A DNA stretch of 64,000 nt from Liolophura sinensis (lineage: Eukaryota; Mollusca; Polyplacophora; Chitonida; Chitonidae). Made by a program: the position numbers and the translations under genes. Below, in pieces: positions 36,651 through 50,250 of this stretch. The stretch is taken from assembly GCF_032854445.1 (NCBI RefSeq), contig NC_088300.1, positions 81,956,101-82,020,100 on the forward strand. The letters are read 5' to 3'. Below the pieces are notes generated by a model that did not search any database, had not been told where the DNA came from, and saw nothing but the letters and a program-made list of their open reading frames with translations. The stretch's first letter is position 1. Every line of letters begins with the position of its first letter.

Positions 36651-37054
36651 AGCTCCGTGCAGACTACCCAACATCACTCAACTTTTGTTGACTCAACAAG
36701 AGTCAACTAGAAGTTGAGTGAACAAGTTGAGCCGTGTTGAGTAGTCTGGACGGGTTTTTCAACAACACTCAGCACTATCGGACTTTGTTGAATCGGAAAT
36801 GTTCATGTGTATTTTTTGTCAAAAAGTTGAGTCGAGTTGAGTGAAAGTAGCCAACCAGCGGGCGTGTAGAAATAACGTGAGCGTCTTAGGGAAAAGAGAG
36901 AAACTGGTCTTACGATGAGAGTTTCGTTGATACATGGTTCAACGCATGACAGCAGTGTTGGACAATGTGGACCTATCTGATTTGTAATGTGGACGGGACA
37001 CTCGACTTACCTCAAACAGCATTCAACTTGCTGTTGAGTAGTCTGGACGGGGCT
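36651..37054. mobile_element. 404-bp MITE with inverted termini
   Basis: The left end AGCTCCGTGCAGACTACCCA matches the reverse complement of the right end (AGCCCCGTCCAGACTACTCA) at 16 of 20 positions. Inside are many short inverted copies of CAACTCAAC/GTTGAGT and a second internal copy of GTTGAGTAGTCTGGACGG at ~36736. No coding capacity. The target-site duplication is not clear (CTTT or TTTA-like at both sides). Confidence 0.7.
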
Positions 37055-40000
37055 TTATTGTGTATCACCCAGCAGGAAAAGTTTGTTCGCCATTACAACC
37101 GAAGTCCATCTTAATGCTGGGTATACACTGAATCCACAAGTTGTCCGAGTTTAAAACGTGTCAAAACTTTCCCCGGCTAATCCTCTACTAACAACAATCG
37201 ATCCATCGAAAATTTTAAATCAGGAAGTGAAACTGACATCCACCATGTATCATGCTCCAACCTGATGCAAGGTACAGTTCTGGTTGTCCAAACTTTCTGT
37301 CATCTGGGCGTTTTATTCGGAATGTGTTTAGTTCGTGTGGTTTTGTTTCCTTTAAATATTAGGGTAGTCTAGTCAATGGATTGTGTTTACAGCAGACATG
37401 TATCTTGCCTGAAGTTAGAGGCGAGTCTGCTGTTGCAGATTTCAACATCTTTCAGACTTGTGTAACTCGTGTGTTCAGTATCTGAATATATACCCAAATT
37501 TAGGGACCCGAGTTGTAAGGGTTAGTGGAATTCTCCTGCTGGTTGAACACGAGGCTAACTACTTGCAATTAATGTAACACGGCCTGATGGGCGAATCTGA
37601 GGTTAAACACCGCAGCAGTTTTGCCCTGTACACTTCTGAACAACTAAATCGGATTCTGTCAGTTACATTAGTCAGCACTGAGAGTTCTGGGCCGAGTGAC
37701 TTCTGCCTGTCAGTACACACTATATGTATTGTACACTACTGAACACCTAAATCGGACTTTGTTACATTGGCCAGCGTTAAGAGTTGTGGGTCGAGTGACT
37801 TCTGCCTCTTAGTACATACTATGTATTGTACACTACTGAACACCTAAATCGGATTCTCTCTGTTACATTAGTCAGCATTGAGAGTTCTGGGCCGGGTGAC
37901 TTCTGTCTGTCAGAGCATTGTATTAGTCCGGGAGCTAGCAGAGGTTTATCAGTGTTGTAGCGTGCGAAAGGTTTGGCACACTGAACATACAGAACTATGT
38001 GTGAAAACGCTAAAGCAGTGATTCTTAAGTGCGGTAGACGTGCACAGCCCTCTAGGCGTGGGGTGGACAGTACCACATAATTAACGTTAATTAGGACTTT
38101 TATCGGTGACGATCGCGCACGAGGATGAGACTCATACATTTTATGTGACAACCTGAACACTAAAAGCCAGTTCTTACGTTCCCAGACCACGCACTACGCC
38201 ACTTAAGGACGGCTTAATTAACGCTAATTATCACTTTTATCTGTTATGTCGCACACGAGGAAATTTTTTTTTTACCAGAAGATACCTTATGTGCTAATTA
38301 TAAAATGTTAATCCTAAAGTCCCCACTCCATTCTAAAAACCAGTTAAAAGAGCGGATCAAAGGTCAATATTTGGGCTAAATTACCTTAAAACAAGGATAT
38401 TGGTCACAATTGAGTACAAGGATGAAACTTACACATTCCTTAAGACAACCTGATCACTAATAAGCAATACTTAAGTGTTCAGCTCGTACTAGACTGTTAA
38501 AGTTTTTTGATAAACGTTTACGTAACTCGCGCCACACAGATGCGTTCAAATAAGTAAAACTTCAAGTGCTGCTGGGGGAGGAGTACAACTTTCATTCACG
38601 TTTTCCCTTTTCAAGGAAAAAGACAATTTGACATACACTACTCTTGTGGGATTTTTTTCGCTGTCTTGAATGTCTAACAAACACTTCTAGATAAATGTAA
38701 ACGTACTTAATACACACTTCTAAATAAATGTAAACGTACTTTTCACCTTTGCAGGATAATGAATGTTAGGCTATAGTATAATGGAAACATTACAAACATG
38801 GCATGCATCATGTCCTGGAAATCCAGTTAATGCGTTAAGGTGCTGAATTTGTACTTGTGATCTCCTTCTTAAGCTAAATCAGGCTTACAAGCTAGAAGCA
38901 CTCACTTTTGACTACTTTTCTTGTGGAGTTTCAGTACTATAGTCGGCAAAACACGCTGAAATAATATACATACCTCCAACCTTGTAAAGAAAACTCCCCC
39001 AGCTCTTGAACGTCCTACTGTAGAATTTTGTGACCTTTATGATCATTGTCAGGTTTATGAGGGGAAGCATCAATAGTGCCAAGGATAACCCCCATTGGTC
39101 AAGTGATATTATTTAACTAAAACTTTAACTTAAAGGCATCATGCGCTCCGACTTTCGCTATGAAGCAGAAAACAAAAAAGTGCCTTTAAGTTGTCTTTAT
39201 TAATAGTTCAAATATTTTGTTCATTGCTGTATTAATAACACCATCCAATTAAGAGGCTAAAAATGCAGGATATCAAGATGAAGTTACAATCCTCCAAGCA
39301 CCTGGCAATATGTAAACCCTACACCTACCTTTGTTACAAGATATGGTAAAATGCACCATATGGTGCACAGAGTACAATAATCAATTTCATACATATAAAA
39401 TGTTATTTGAATGAATTATGTTCGTTGTGAACTAAAAGGAAAAACAAAGGGAAATTCCATGCTGTATTGAATTTTAAAGGACTGACCCACCTATCAAGAA
39501 GATCCAGAATTTTAGCGCTGTATTCTGACCTTTTTTGCTTCTAGTCTTGGTTATTAACTTAGGAGCCACTCAAGGGTTTAGCCAGCCATACGTCTCCCCG
39601 TCCGTGCGACGGGCAAACCTCGCGTGCGACAGTGAGACGGGTTGAGCGGATTTGAGACGGGAGCCAAATTATTTTCCAGCTAAATAGGTATATGTTGAGA
39701 CGGTCTACAAATCAATAAAACATGAAATGTCCATACCGTCTTATCCTGTCTTTATTTCTTGTCAGGCGGTATTTTAAAAACCATTTAGCTGAACACTACG
39801 ATAGTTTAAGAAGGCCTACCGAGCCGAAATGTTAAAATCGACCCTTCGATCAACGTGACCTAGTTATCCAACCAGAGCCGGTTTTAGCCGGACAAGGAGT
39901 TGTCTCCCTTTGCTGAAGTACGAAGAGCGGCGAAATTGTCTTAAAACTCCTTCCCTGGATAAAACATTATTTCCATAAACTTTTGGGATATTAAAATGTA

Positions 40001-40140
40001 TTTTAAGTCTATCGAAAGATTTAATACTTTTGGAATTCCCATCGTTAGTACACTCAAACTCGATACACGCACGCGGCACGAAACATCAAACCACGTGGAG
40101 TCGGTCTGTGTAGCCCACTTGTATTTAAGCGCTGAAATTG
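37055..40140. other. Gene-free stretch with two low-copy tandem duplications
   Basis: 37625-37920 holds three ~105-bp copies (ACTGAACACCTAAATCGGA, CATTAGTCAGCACTGAGAG, GAGTGACTTCTGCCT). 38060-38480 holds two to three diverged copies of a ~150-bp segment (TAATTAACG-TAATTA, ACTTTTATC, GACAACCTGA-CACTAA). 39590-39660 is locally GC-rich with GACGGG words. No gene recognised. Confidence 0.55.
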
Positions 40141-40144
40141 GAAG

Positions 40145-41081
40145 ATGTCAAAACGTGGCTCTGAGAAATCAGGCAAGATAACGTCTTTCTTCAACAAAGC
40201 TTCAACTAGTGCTAGTGTACACTCAGACACTGGAGAGGATTCTGATTTGGAGCTTGATGTTGAACTCCAGGCACACGCTAGCGTTGACATGAAGAGTGAT
40301 GGCTCCAGCAGACATGTTGAAAGCGGACCGTCGAGCCAGTGTTGGGAACGGGCCAAAGCGCCGAAAAAAAAGGCGGACCGAAACCAAAAAGTTTTCTCTA
40401 GGCTGGACGAAGATGTTCCCGTGGCTAACTTACTGTCAGGCTGACAACACAATGAAATGTAAAGTGTGTAGTCAGAGTGGGCGACCCGGAGTTTGGACTG
40501 AGGGCACGAGAAATTTCAGGTCTGGTTTACTTTCAGTTTTGTTGACACTCGATTGATTGCTTGATACTGGTATTGTTATACAAAATCATCATCCACATTG
40601 TGCTATTAACATTGCAACTACTGTGACATAAATTTTCAACATGAATGTATTGTTGTCTAAAACAATGGCATTTTAAGATCAAAAATTGTATTTAAAGTAC
40701 ATTTTACAATTTGCTTTTAAATCGCTTTTAAACACCAACTAATAATTCCAGTTTGTCCATTTTTCAGGCTGAAATCAATTAAACAACATGCAGTCTCAGA
40801 ACCACATATGCTTTCACTGGCAGGAGCTGACAGCCACCAAAGGACACTTAATCAAGCTAAAGCACACAGAGACAATGCATTGAAGGTTGCACTTAAAACA
40901 GTTCTATGGCTGAGGACGCAGCTAACTGTAGAGCATCTGGATCAGCTGATCAGGATGTCTTATGCATCACACGGAGACCTTGATATAAATGTGGCGCTGG
41001 AGCACTTTTTGCAGAGGCCAAGAAGGCTTTAATGGCATTCGATCAATGTACAAAGGCAACTTTCATACAACAGGGACATGT
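40145..41081 (+). pseudogene. Zinc-finger/hAT-transposase-like gene fragment
   Basis: The first frame from the ATG at 40145 gives MSKRGSEKSGKITSFFNK and an acidic linker. A second frame from ~40365 gives KMFPWLTY, MKCKVCSQSGRPGVWTEGT and RNFR up to a GT donor near 40518. After an AG acceptor at ~40767 the frame resumes as LKSIKQHAVSEPHMLSLAG. C-x2-C followed by a W/FTEGT-NF block and a short linker to a His-rich segment is typical of the TTF/BED-like finger of ZNF862-type, hAT-derived proteins. Frame changes occur at an A8 run (40364-40371) and near 41000, where LFAEAKKALMAFDQCTKA is in another frame. The catalytic hAT core is absent. Either a dead fragment, or a real gene damaged by homopolymer errors. 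Confidence 0.5.
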
Positions 41082-41374
41082 AAAATTTTCAGAGGAAATA
41101 ACAAAAATGATGATAACATAAAGAACAGTTGTTTGACTAAATTTTGTCCTCTATAGACCTCTGAACGCCTCTAGATTGCATCTCCGGCAATCTAGGGTCC
41201 TGGAGTTTTGGGGGCCTAGGCAGCCCTTCGACCCCAGCCTATTGCTCCTGGGTCACTCTAGTGAGACACCCTCACCTAACATCCTGGGTAAACCCCTGGA
41301 GCCACTAGTCGTAATTTTTGTGCCATTACTGCTTCCAGGCCGACTTCCATAAACCCCAGAAAGTTTCCATCCAT

Positions 41375-44300
41375 CTGCTCTTGTAGGAACATAGTCGGGT
41401 AGACCTGTTACCCTACACCTGCTGTTGTAGCACCATAGCCGGGTAGACATGTTACCATACACCTGCTGTTGTAGCACCATAGCCGGGTAGACCTGTTACC
41501 ATACAGCTCCTCTTGTAGCACCATACTCGGGTAGACCTGTTACCATACAGCTGCTCTTGTAGGAACATAGCCGGGTAGACCTGTTACCATACAGCTCCTC
41601 TTGTAGCACCATAGCCGGGAAGACCTGTTACCATACACCTTCTCTTGTAGCACCATACCCGGGTAGACCTGTTACCATACAGCTGCTCTTGTAGGAACAT
41701 AGCCGGGTGGACCTGTTACCATTATCTCCTCTTGTAGCACCATAGCCGGGGAGACCTGTTACCATACACCTTCTCTTGTAGCACCATAGCCAGGTAGACC
41801 TGTTACCATACACCTGCTCTTGTAGCAGCCGGGTAGACCTGTTACCATACAGCTGCTCTTGTAGCACCATACTCGGGTAGACCTGTTACCATACACTCCC
41901 TCTTGTAGGAACATAGCCGGGTAAACCTGTTACCATACAGCTCCTCTTGTACCATCATAGCAGGGTAGACATGTTACCATACACTCCATCTTGTAGAAAC
42001 CATAGCCGGGTAGACCTGTTACCATACACTCTTTCTTCTAGGAACATAGCCAGGTAGACCTGTTGCCATACAGCTCCGCTTGTAGCACCTTAGCCGGGTA
42101 GACCTGTTACCATACACCTGCTCTTGTAGCACCCTAGCCGAGTAGACCTGTTACCATACAGCTCCTCTTGTAGCACCATAGCCGGGTAGACCTGTTACCA
42201 CACAGTTCCTCTTGTAGCACCATAGCCGGGTAGACCTGTTACCATACACCCCCTCTTGTAGCACCAAAGCCGGGTAGACCTGTTACCATACACTCCCTCT
42301 TGTAGGAACATAGCCGAGTATACCTGTTACCATACAGCTCCTCTTGTAGCACCATATCCGGGTAGACCTGTTACCATACACCTGCTTTTGTAGCACCATG
42401 GCCGGGTAGACCTGTTACCTTACAGCTGGTCTTAAAGCACCAAAGCTGGGTAGACCTGTTACCATACAGCTGCTTTTGTAGCACCATGGCCGGGTAGACC
42501 TGTTACCATACAGCTCCTCTTGTAGCACCATGGCCGGGTAGACCTATTACCATACAGCTCCTCTTGCAGGAACATAGCCGGGTAGACCTGTTACCATACA
42601 CCTGCTTTTGTAGCACCAAAGCCAGGTAGACCTATTACCATACAGCTCCTTTTGTAGGAACATAGCCGGGTAGGCCTGTTACCATACACTCCCTCTTGTA
42701 GCACCATGGCCGGGTAAACCTGTTACCATACACCTGCTCTTGTAGGAACATAGCCGGGTAGACCTGTTACCATACAGCTCCTCTTGTAGGAATATAGCCG
42801 GGTAGACCTGTTACCATAAACCACCTTTTGTACGCCATAGTCGGGTAGACCTGTTACCATACACCTGCTCTTGTAGCACCATAGCCAGGTAGACCTGTTA
42901 CCATACACCTGCTCTTGTATGAATATAGCCAGGAAGCCCTGTTACCATACAGCTGCTTTTGTAGCACCATGGCCTGGTAGACCTGTTACCATACAGCTCC
43001 TCTTGTAGGAACATAGCCGGGCAGACCTGTTACCATACACCTGCTCTTGTAGCACCATAGCCAATTAGACCTGTTACCATACACCCCCTCTTGTAGCATC
43101 ATAGCCGGGTAGATATGTTACCATACACCCCCTCTTGTAGCACCATAGCCTGGTAGACCTGTTACCACACAGTTCCTCTTGTAGCACCATAGCCGGGTAG
43201 ACCTGTTACCATACAGCTCCTTTTGCAGGACCATAGCCGGGTAGACCTGTTACAATACACCCCTTCTTGTAGCACATTAGCCGGGTAGACCTGTTACCAC
43301 ACAGCTGCTCTTGTAGCACCATAGCCGGGTAGACCTGTTATCATACAGCTCCTCTTGTAGCACCATGGCCGGGTAGACCTGTTACCATACACCTGCTCTT
43401 GTAGGAACATAGCCGGGTAGACCTGTTACCATACACCTGTTCTTGTAGCACCATAGCCGGGTAGACCTGTTACCATACAGCTCCTTTTGTAGCATCATAG
43501 CCAGGTAGACCTGTTACCATACACCTGCTCTTGTAGCACCATAGCCAGGTAGACCTGTTACCACACACACCCTCTTGTAGCACCATAGCCGGGTAGACAT
43601 GTTACCATACACCACCTCTTGTACAACAATAGCCGGGTAGACCTATTACCATACACCTGCTCTTGTAGCACCATAGCCGGGTAGACCTGTTACCATACAG
43701 CTCCTCTTGTAGAACCATAACCGGGTAGACCTGTTACCATATACCACCTCTTGTAGCACCATGGCCGGGTAGACCTGATACCATACACCTGCTCTTGTAG
43801 CACCATGACCGGGTAGACCTGTTACCATACAGTCACTCTTGTAGGAACATAGCCGGGTAGACCTGTTACCATACACCCCCTCTTGTAGCACCATGGCCGG
43901 GTAGACCTGTTACTATAAAGTTCCTCTTGTAGCATCATGGACGGGTAGACCTGTTACCATACAGCTCCTCTTGTAGGAACCTAGCCGGGTAGACATGTTA
44001 CCATAAACCCCCTTTTGTAGCACCATATTCGGGTACACCTGTTACCATACACCTGCTCTTGTAGCACCATAGCCGGGTAGACCTTTTACCATACACCTGC
44101 TCTTGTATGAATATAGCCAGGAAGCCCTGTTACCGAACAGCTCCTCTTGTAACACCATGGCCGGGTAGACCTGTTACCATACAGCTGCTTTTGTAGCACC
44201 ATGGCCGGATAGACCTGTTACCATTCAGCTCCTCCTGTAGCACCATGGCTGGGTAGACCTATTACCATACAGTTCCTCTTGTAGCACCATAGTAGGGTAG

Positions 44301-46625
44301 ACCTGTTACCATACATCCCCTCTTGTAGAACATAGCCGGGTAGACCTATTACCATACAGCTGCTCTTGTAGCACCATAGCCAGGTAGACCTGTTACCATA
44401 CACCCCTTCTTGTAGCATCATAGCCGGGTAGACATGTTACCATACACTCCCACTTGTAGCACCATAGCCGGGTAGACCTGTTACCACACAGCTCCTTTTG
44501 TAGCACCTTAGCCGGGTAGACCTGTTACCATACACCCCCTCTTGTAGCACCATAGCCTGGTAGACCTGTTACCACACTGTTCCTCTTGTAGCACCATAGC
44601 CGGGTAGACCTGTTACCATACAGCTCCTTTTGCAGGACCATAGCCGGGTAGACCTGTTACAATATACCCCCTCTTGTAGCACCATAGCCGGGTAGACCTG
44701 TTACCACACAGCTGCTCTTGTAGCACCATAGCCGGGTAGACCTGTTACCATACAGCTCCTCTTGTAGCACCATGGCCGGGTAGACCTGTTACCATACAGC
44801 TCCTCTTGTAGGAACATAGCCGGGTAGACCTGTTACCATACACCTGTTCTTGTAGCACCAAAGCCGGGTAGACCTTTTACCATACAGCTCCTTTTGTAGC
44901 ATCATAGCCGGGTAGACCTGTTACCATACACCTGCTCTTGTAGCACCATGGCCGGGTAGACCTGTTACCATACACCCCAGCTTGTAGCACCATAACGGGG
45001 TAGACATGTTACCATACACCACCTCTTGTACAACAAAAGCCGGGTAGACCTGTTACCATACACCTCCTCTTGTAGCACTATAGCCGGGTAGACCTGTTAC
45101 CATACAGCTCCTCTTGTAGAACCATAACCGGGTAGACCTGTTACCATATGCCACCTCTTGTAGCACCATGGCCGGGTAGACCAGTTACCATACAGCTGCT
45201 CTTGTAGCACCATGACCGGGTAGACCTGTTACCATACAGCTCCTCTTGTAGGAACATAGCCGGGTAGACCTGTTACCATACACCCCCTCTTGTAGCACCA
45301 TGGCCGGGTAGACCAGTTACCATACAGCTCCTCTTGTAGAACCATAACCGGGTAGACCTGTTACCATATGCCACCTCTTGTAGCACCATGGCCGGGTAGA
45401 CCAGTTACCATACAGCTGCTCTTGTAGCACCATAGCCGGGTAGACCTGTTACCATACAGTCGCTCTTGTAGGAACATAGCCGGGTAGACCTGTTACCATA
45501 CTCCACCTCTTGCAGGAACATAGCCGGGTAGACCTGTTGCCATACAGCTCCTCTTGTAGCACCATAGCTGGGTAGACCTGTTACCATACAACTCCTCTTG
45601 TAGCACCATGGTTAGGTAGACCTGTTACCATGCAGCTCCTCTTCTAGGAACATAGCCGGGTAGACCTGTTACCATACAGCTGCTCCTGTAGCACCATGGC
45701 CGGGTAGACCTGTTACCATACAGTCGCTCTTGTAGGAACATAGCTGGGTAGACCTGTTACCATACTCCACCTCTTGCAGGAACATAGCCGGGTAGACCTG
45801 TTGCCATACAGCTCCTCTTGTAGCACCATAGCCGGGTAGACCTGTTACCATACAGCTCCTCTTGTAGCACCACGGTTGGGTAGACCTGTTACCATGCAGC
45901 TCCTCTTCTAGGAACATAGCCGGGTAGACCTGTTACCATACAGCTCCTCCTGTAGCACCAAAGCCGTATAGACCTGTTACCAGACACTCCCTCTTGTAGG
46001 AACATAGCCGGGTAGACCTGTTACCATACAGCTCCTCTTGTAGCACCAAAGCCGGGTAGACCTGTTACCATACACCTGCTCTTGTAAGGAACATAGTCAG
46101 GTAGACCTGTTACCATACACCCTCTCTTGTAGCATCATAGCCGGGTAGACCTGTTACGATACACCTGCTCTTGTAGGAACATAGCCGGGTAGACCTGTTA
46201 CCATACAGCTCCTCTTGTAGCACCATTGTCAGGTAGACCTGTTACCATACACACCCTCTTGTAGCATTATAGTCGGGTAGACCTGTTACCATACAGCTGC
46301 TCTTGTAGCACCATAGCCGGGTAGACCTGTTACTATAAAGCTCCTCTTGTAGCATCATGGTCGGGTAGACCTGTTACCATACAGCTCCTCTTCTAGGAAC
46401 ATAGCCGGGTAGACCTGTTACCATTCAGCTGCTCCTGTAGCACCAAAGCCTGGTAGACCTGTTACCATACACTCCCTCTTGTAGCACCATAGTCGGGTAG
46501 ACCTGTTACCATACAGCTGCTTTTGTAGCACCATAGCCAGGTAGACCTGTTACCATACAGCTCCTCTTGTAGCACCATGGCCGTGTAGACCTGTTACCAT
46601 ACAGCTCCTATTGTAGGAACACTAA
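41375..46625. repeat. 5.2-kb array of a 44-bp minisatellite
   Basis: About 119 head-to-tail copies of a 44-bp unit with GGGTAGACCTGTTACCATAC, AGCTCCTCTTGTAG and CACCATAGCC. Variants (ACCTGCTC, ACCCCCTC, AGGAACATAG) are mixed, and some multi-unit blocks are repeated as higher-order segments (for example 43080-43500 resembles 44400-44900). No gene inside; the minus-strand ORFs are repeat artefacts. Confidence 0.97.
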
Positions 46626-47560
46626 CGCCCACCTGGTTACAGTGTGCCATCTTTCTTCAATATCATCATTCTCCAGTGAGAGTTCGTTGACCTAGCAACC
46701 CGGGGGACTGTTCTAGAACTCAGTCACGTGTAATGGAGACCTAGTACTACATTCATCTGAAGGCTCAATAAAACTTTGTGGCGGTATCAAAACAACCTTA
46801 AGTTTCTGCCTGTCCATCAAATGTTCCTCAGGTTTAATAGTGACCCATTCATTCCAGTCACTGTCATGTCTTTGGATGTGGAATTTCCCAGTGGGACTAA
46901 TATTTACAACAGCTGCAACTGCTTCACAAAATGCTGTGTCATTGACCGAATTTTACGTGAATAACTCTTCACGACTCTCCAAAAAATTCAAGGAGTTTCT
47001 TTCTGAAATGAGCCAGAACGAGAGTAACATTAGATAAAACCCTCCTACAACATATATACATGCAGACATATGCAGACAGACCCAGAAAAAATTTGCAATG
47101 CACAAATCATGTACAAAACCTCAGTAATTATATTTAATATTGCTACACACACAAAAAATTGAAAAAAAATAAATTGAATATATATAAGCCTTAGTATCTG
47201 TATTTGTGGCAAATATTTTTCATATTTCTAAAACCTCTATATTGAAAACAGGCTATCATACAATCAGTTGTCTGTTTAAACAATCAATTTCTTGGCCACA
47301 CTTAGTGCCAAATCATCATTGTGATTTCATCAGAATATAAATTTTCGTTCAATAATACATGTATATGAGTGTACACCTACATAACAACAAAAATTGCTCT
47401 TCTCAATATTCAACCTAGATTAACCATTGATGACGCTAAAATACTTATGTGGATAATTGTTCCTTAGTCTACACACCATTAATAAGGTGCTTCAGGGTGA
47501 AATGTGTTCTTCTGTTCACCTCATGCAAAGATAATTGGCAGTCATCGTGAAATGTGTTCT
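46626..47560. other. Gene-free stretch
   Basis: No gene recognised. AT-rich, with short open frames on the plus strand (46776-47037) that match nothing I know. Confidence 0.4.
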
Positions 47561-47977
47561 GTTGTTCACCTCATACAAAGATAATGGGTAGTAATCTTGA
47601 AATGTCTTCTGCTGTTCACCTCATACAAAGGTAATGGGTAGTAATCGACCAGTTCATTAACATGCACAAAGATATGACCGAACTCAGCGGACAAGGTTTT
47701 ATTAACAACGAATGAACAGATATCCCAGTAAAAAGATGTGGACATTTTCTGACAAACCATCCAGGCATTTCCCTGATGCAAAAGAATCAAAGAGATTTTG
47801 CCACTTACATCTTGATAATCAAGGCCAACCACCATTTTAACACTGCATGTAATTCCCCTGTATCTTTCGCTGTTGCGTGCACTCAATCCCTCATTTAATT
47901 TACAAGCCCTTAACAGCATATGTACAATCATGAAATAAATCTACCTCATCATTATTTGCTGTATTTACCTCTAAATC

Positions 47978-48108
47978 TGACGTCTGACAGCAACCTGCGG
48001 ATGGTCGTGGGTTTCCCCCGGGCTCTGCCCGGTTTCCACCCACCATAATGTTGGCCGCCGTCGTATAAGTGAAATATTTTTGAGTACGGCGTACAACACC
48101 AATAAAAA
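47978..48108 (+). mobile_element. 5'-truncated SINE inside the transposon relic
   Basis: Family middle and tail only: GACAGCAACCTGCGGATGGTCG, CCGGTTTCCACCCACCATAATG, GAAATATTTTTGAGTACGGCG and a short A-rich end. The tRNA-like head is absent. It lies between the C-terminal piece (47931) and the core of the minus-strand relic, so it inserted after that element arrived. Confidence 0.88.
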
Positions 48109-49784
48109 AATCTAAAACTTGTCTAAAAAAAGTCTGCTTCGTGAGCGGTAGATCAAGGGTCAATCCTGGATCGAGTCTCACCTAAGACATTAAAATAGGA
48201 AGTTGTTAATTCCTCACTTGCCGTTCAGCATGAAGGGGATAGATGAAAGGGGAAGTGCAGCCCGTATCAGTGTAATGGCTCAGGCGGGGCGGCTTACTTG
48301 CCTTTGGTAAGGCGTCTCTCTGAAGCAGCACTAGATAAAAGAGCGGTGGAAATCCGTCCTGCAACAAAGGAGGCCCATTACATGCACTCTAAGGATTCCT
48401 TCGTCGTCATATGACTGAAACATTGTTAAGTTAAACCCCAAGCACTCTGCCTTCAAAAATTTGCCAGAAACAGCATTTGAGCTATCATACGCTGATGTCT
48501 TCGAGCTAATTTACATTCTTAAAGTTCTTGATTCTTGACCAAAGGACCATATTTCATCAGTAGAGCAGGATAATGTAGCATGAAGTGGAACTTTGGCTCC
48601 AAATGCATCTCTGGGAAGAACTGTAGATAGAGGCTATGGTGATCTTTAAGTAAATGATCTAAATAAGCAATCCTTCCTACACATATTGAAGGTGCAAACA
48701 TGTGTTCAGCGATTTCCTTTAGTAAACTGAGGCGAAAATATTTATTTTCTGGCGAAACTTTCTCGCCATCCATCAATGGGAAAATATGAAAAAGCGCCAC
48801 ATTCTGCCAGCATTGACCACAACCTTGTTGTTAAAAGACAGTGTCGCTGGAACTTCAACTGGTTTGTTTCTGCCGTCCAACGGGCCATACTTGAGACCTC
48901 TTATTTTCGAGATCAGAAAAGTTAATGTGAAGCAGCCATCCCTTACCAATCGACAGATAACAGCACTGGAAACATACTGTGCAACCCCCTCCAAAGTATC
49001 ATGCATGATGTCAGGAGGTAATCTAGCCACAGCATGGAAGTATTTAAGTTTGAATGCTGAGTCTGCTTTTATTTCAAAATATTCTGACATTTCTCGGTAA
49101 AGCGAAGACAGTTCACAGTTACAAAACCTGCATAACCTGGATTCAGCTGATCCTGTAAAGGTGATCGTGAAACCCACCACTCAAATGGCTCCCTAAATTG
49201 TCAGCAGATATGAGTGCAACCGCGCCTTGACATGTTTCATTAGCATTTGGAATCCTGTCAGATTCTAGCTTTTGAATATCCATGATTAATGGTTCAGAAC
49301 CTTGTCCCAGCTAAAATATTTCAAACCCTTCACTTTTACCATAACAGCTAGTTGTATAGAATGTAGAGAATATCGCTTGGCAGGATCTAAATTTCCTAGA
49401 ACAAAGTAAAATGCAGCTATTTCGTGCTTCTTCTTACGACTTCCTGGTTCAACATGCCGGAGAGAGTTCCTGAAATATTTGTTTCTCTTCCAATCAGAGC
49501 CAAGGGAAACATTTGATGTTTGACAAAATTTCACATCTGAAAACTTGACCAACTATTTTCTCTCCAGTATCAGTAGCCAAACCAAAGTCTTCAACGGATT
49601 TGAGAAAGTTTGATTTAAGATATTCTGTATGGTCCGCGAAAAGTTTACGAGCTTCAGATGCAATACTTTGAACGGTTCTTCCCGGTAACATATGCTTCTT
49701 CTGTAATTTCAAAAAAAAAATACTGTACCATGACCTTTAGTTATATCTTCTTTCAAAGAATATTCAGAATCTGCTGAAAGTTCC

Positions 49785-50250
49785 GCTGTGTCTGAGCATC
49801 CATTATAACCATCATTTGGTTGTTGTTCACTTTCAGGATACCAGCCATCAGTAACCATCATTTGGTTGTTGTTCACTTTTAGGATGCCAGCCATCAGTAA
49901 CCATCATTTGATTGTTGTTCACTTTCAGGATACCAGCCATCAGTAACCATCATTTGGTTGTTGTTCACTTTCAGGATACCAGCCATCAGTAACCATCATT
50001 TGGTTGTTGTTCACTTTTAGGATACCAGCCATCAGTAACCATCATTTGGTTGTTGTTCACTTTCAGGATGCCAGCCATCAGTGACCATCATTTGGATGTT
50101 GTTCACTTTTAGGATGCCAGCCATCAGTAACCATCATTTGATTGTTGTTCACTTTCAGGATACCAGCCATCAGTAACCATCATTTGGTTGTTGTTCACTT
50201 TCAGGATGCCAGCCATCAGTGACCATCATTTGGATGTGATTCATTTTCAG
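49785..50250. repeat. 46-bp minisatellite
   Basis: About ten copies with AACCATCATTTGGTTGTTGTT, CACTTTCAGGATACCAGCC and ATCAGT. It lies between the finger-encoding and core pieces of the minus-strand transposon relic, probably within an intron of that gene. Confidence 0.95.
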
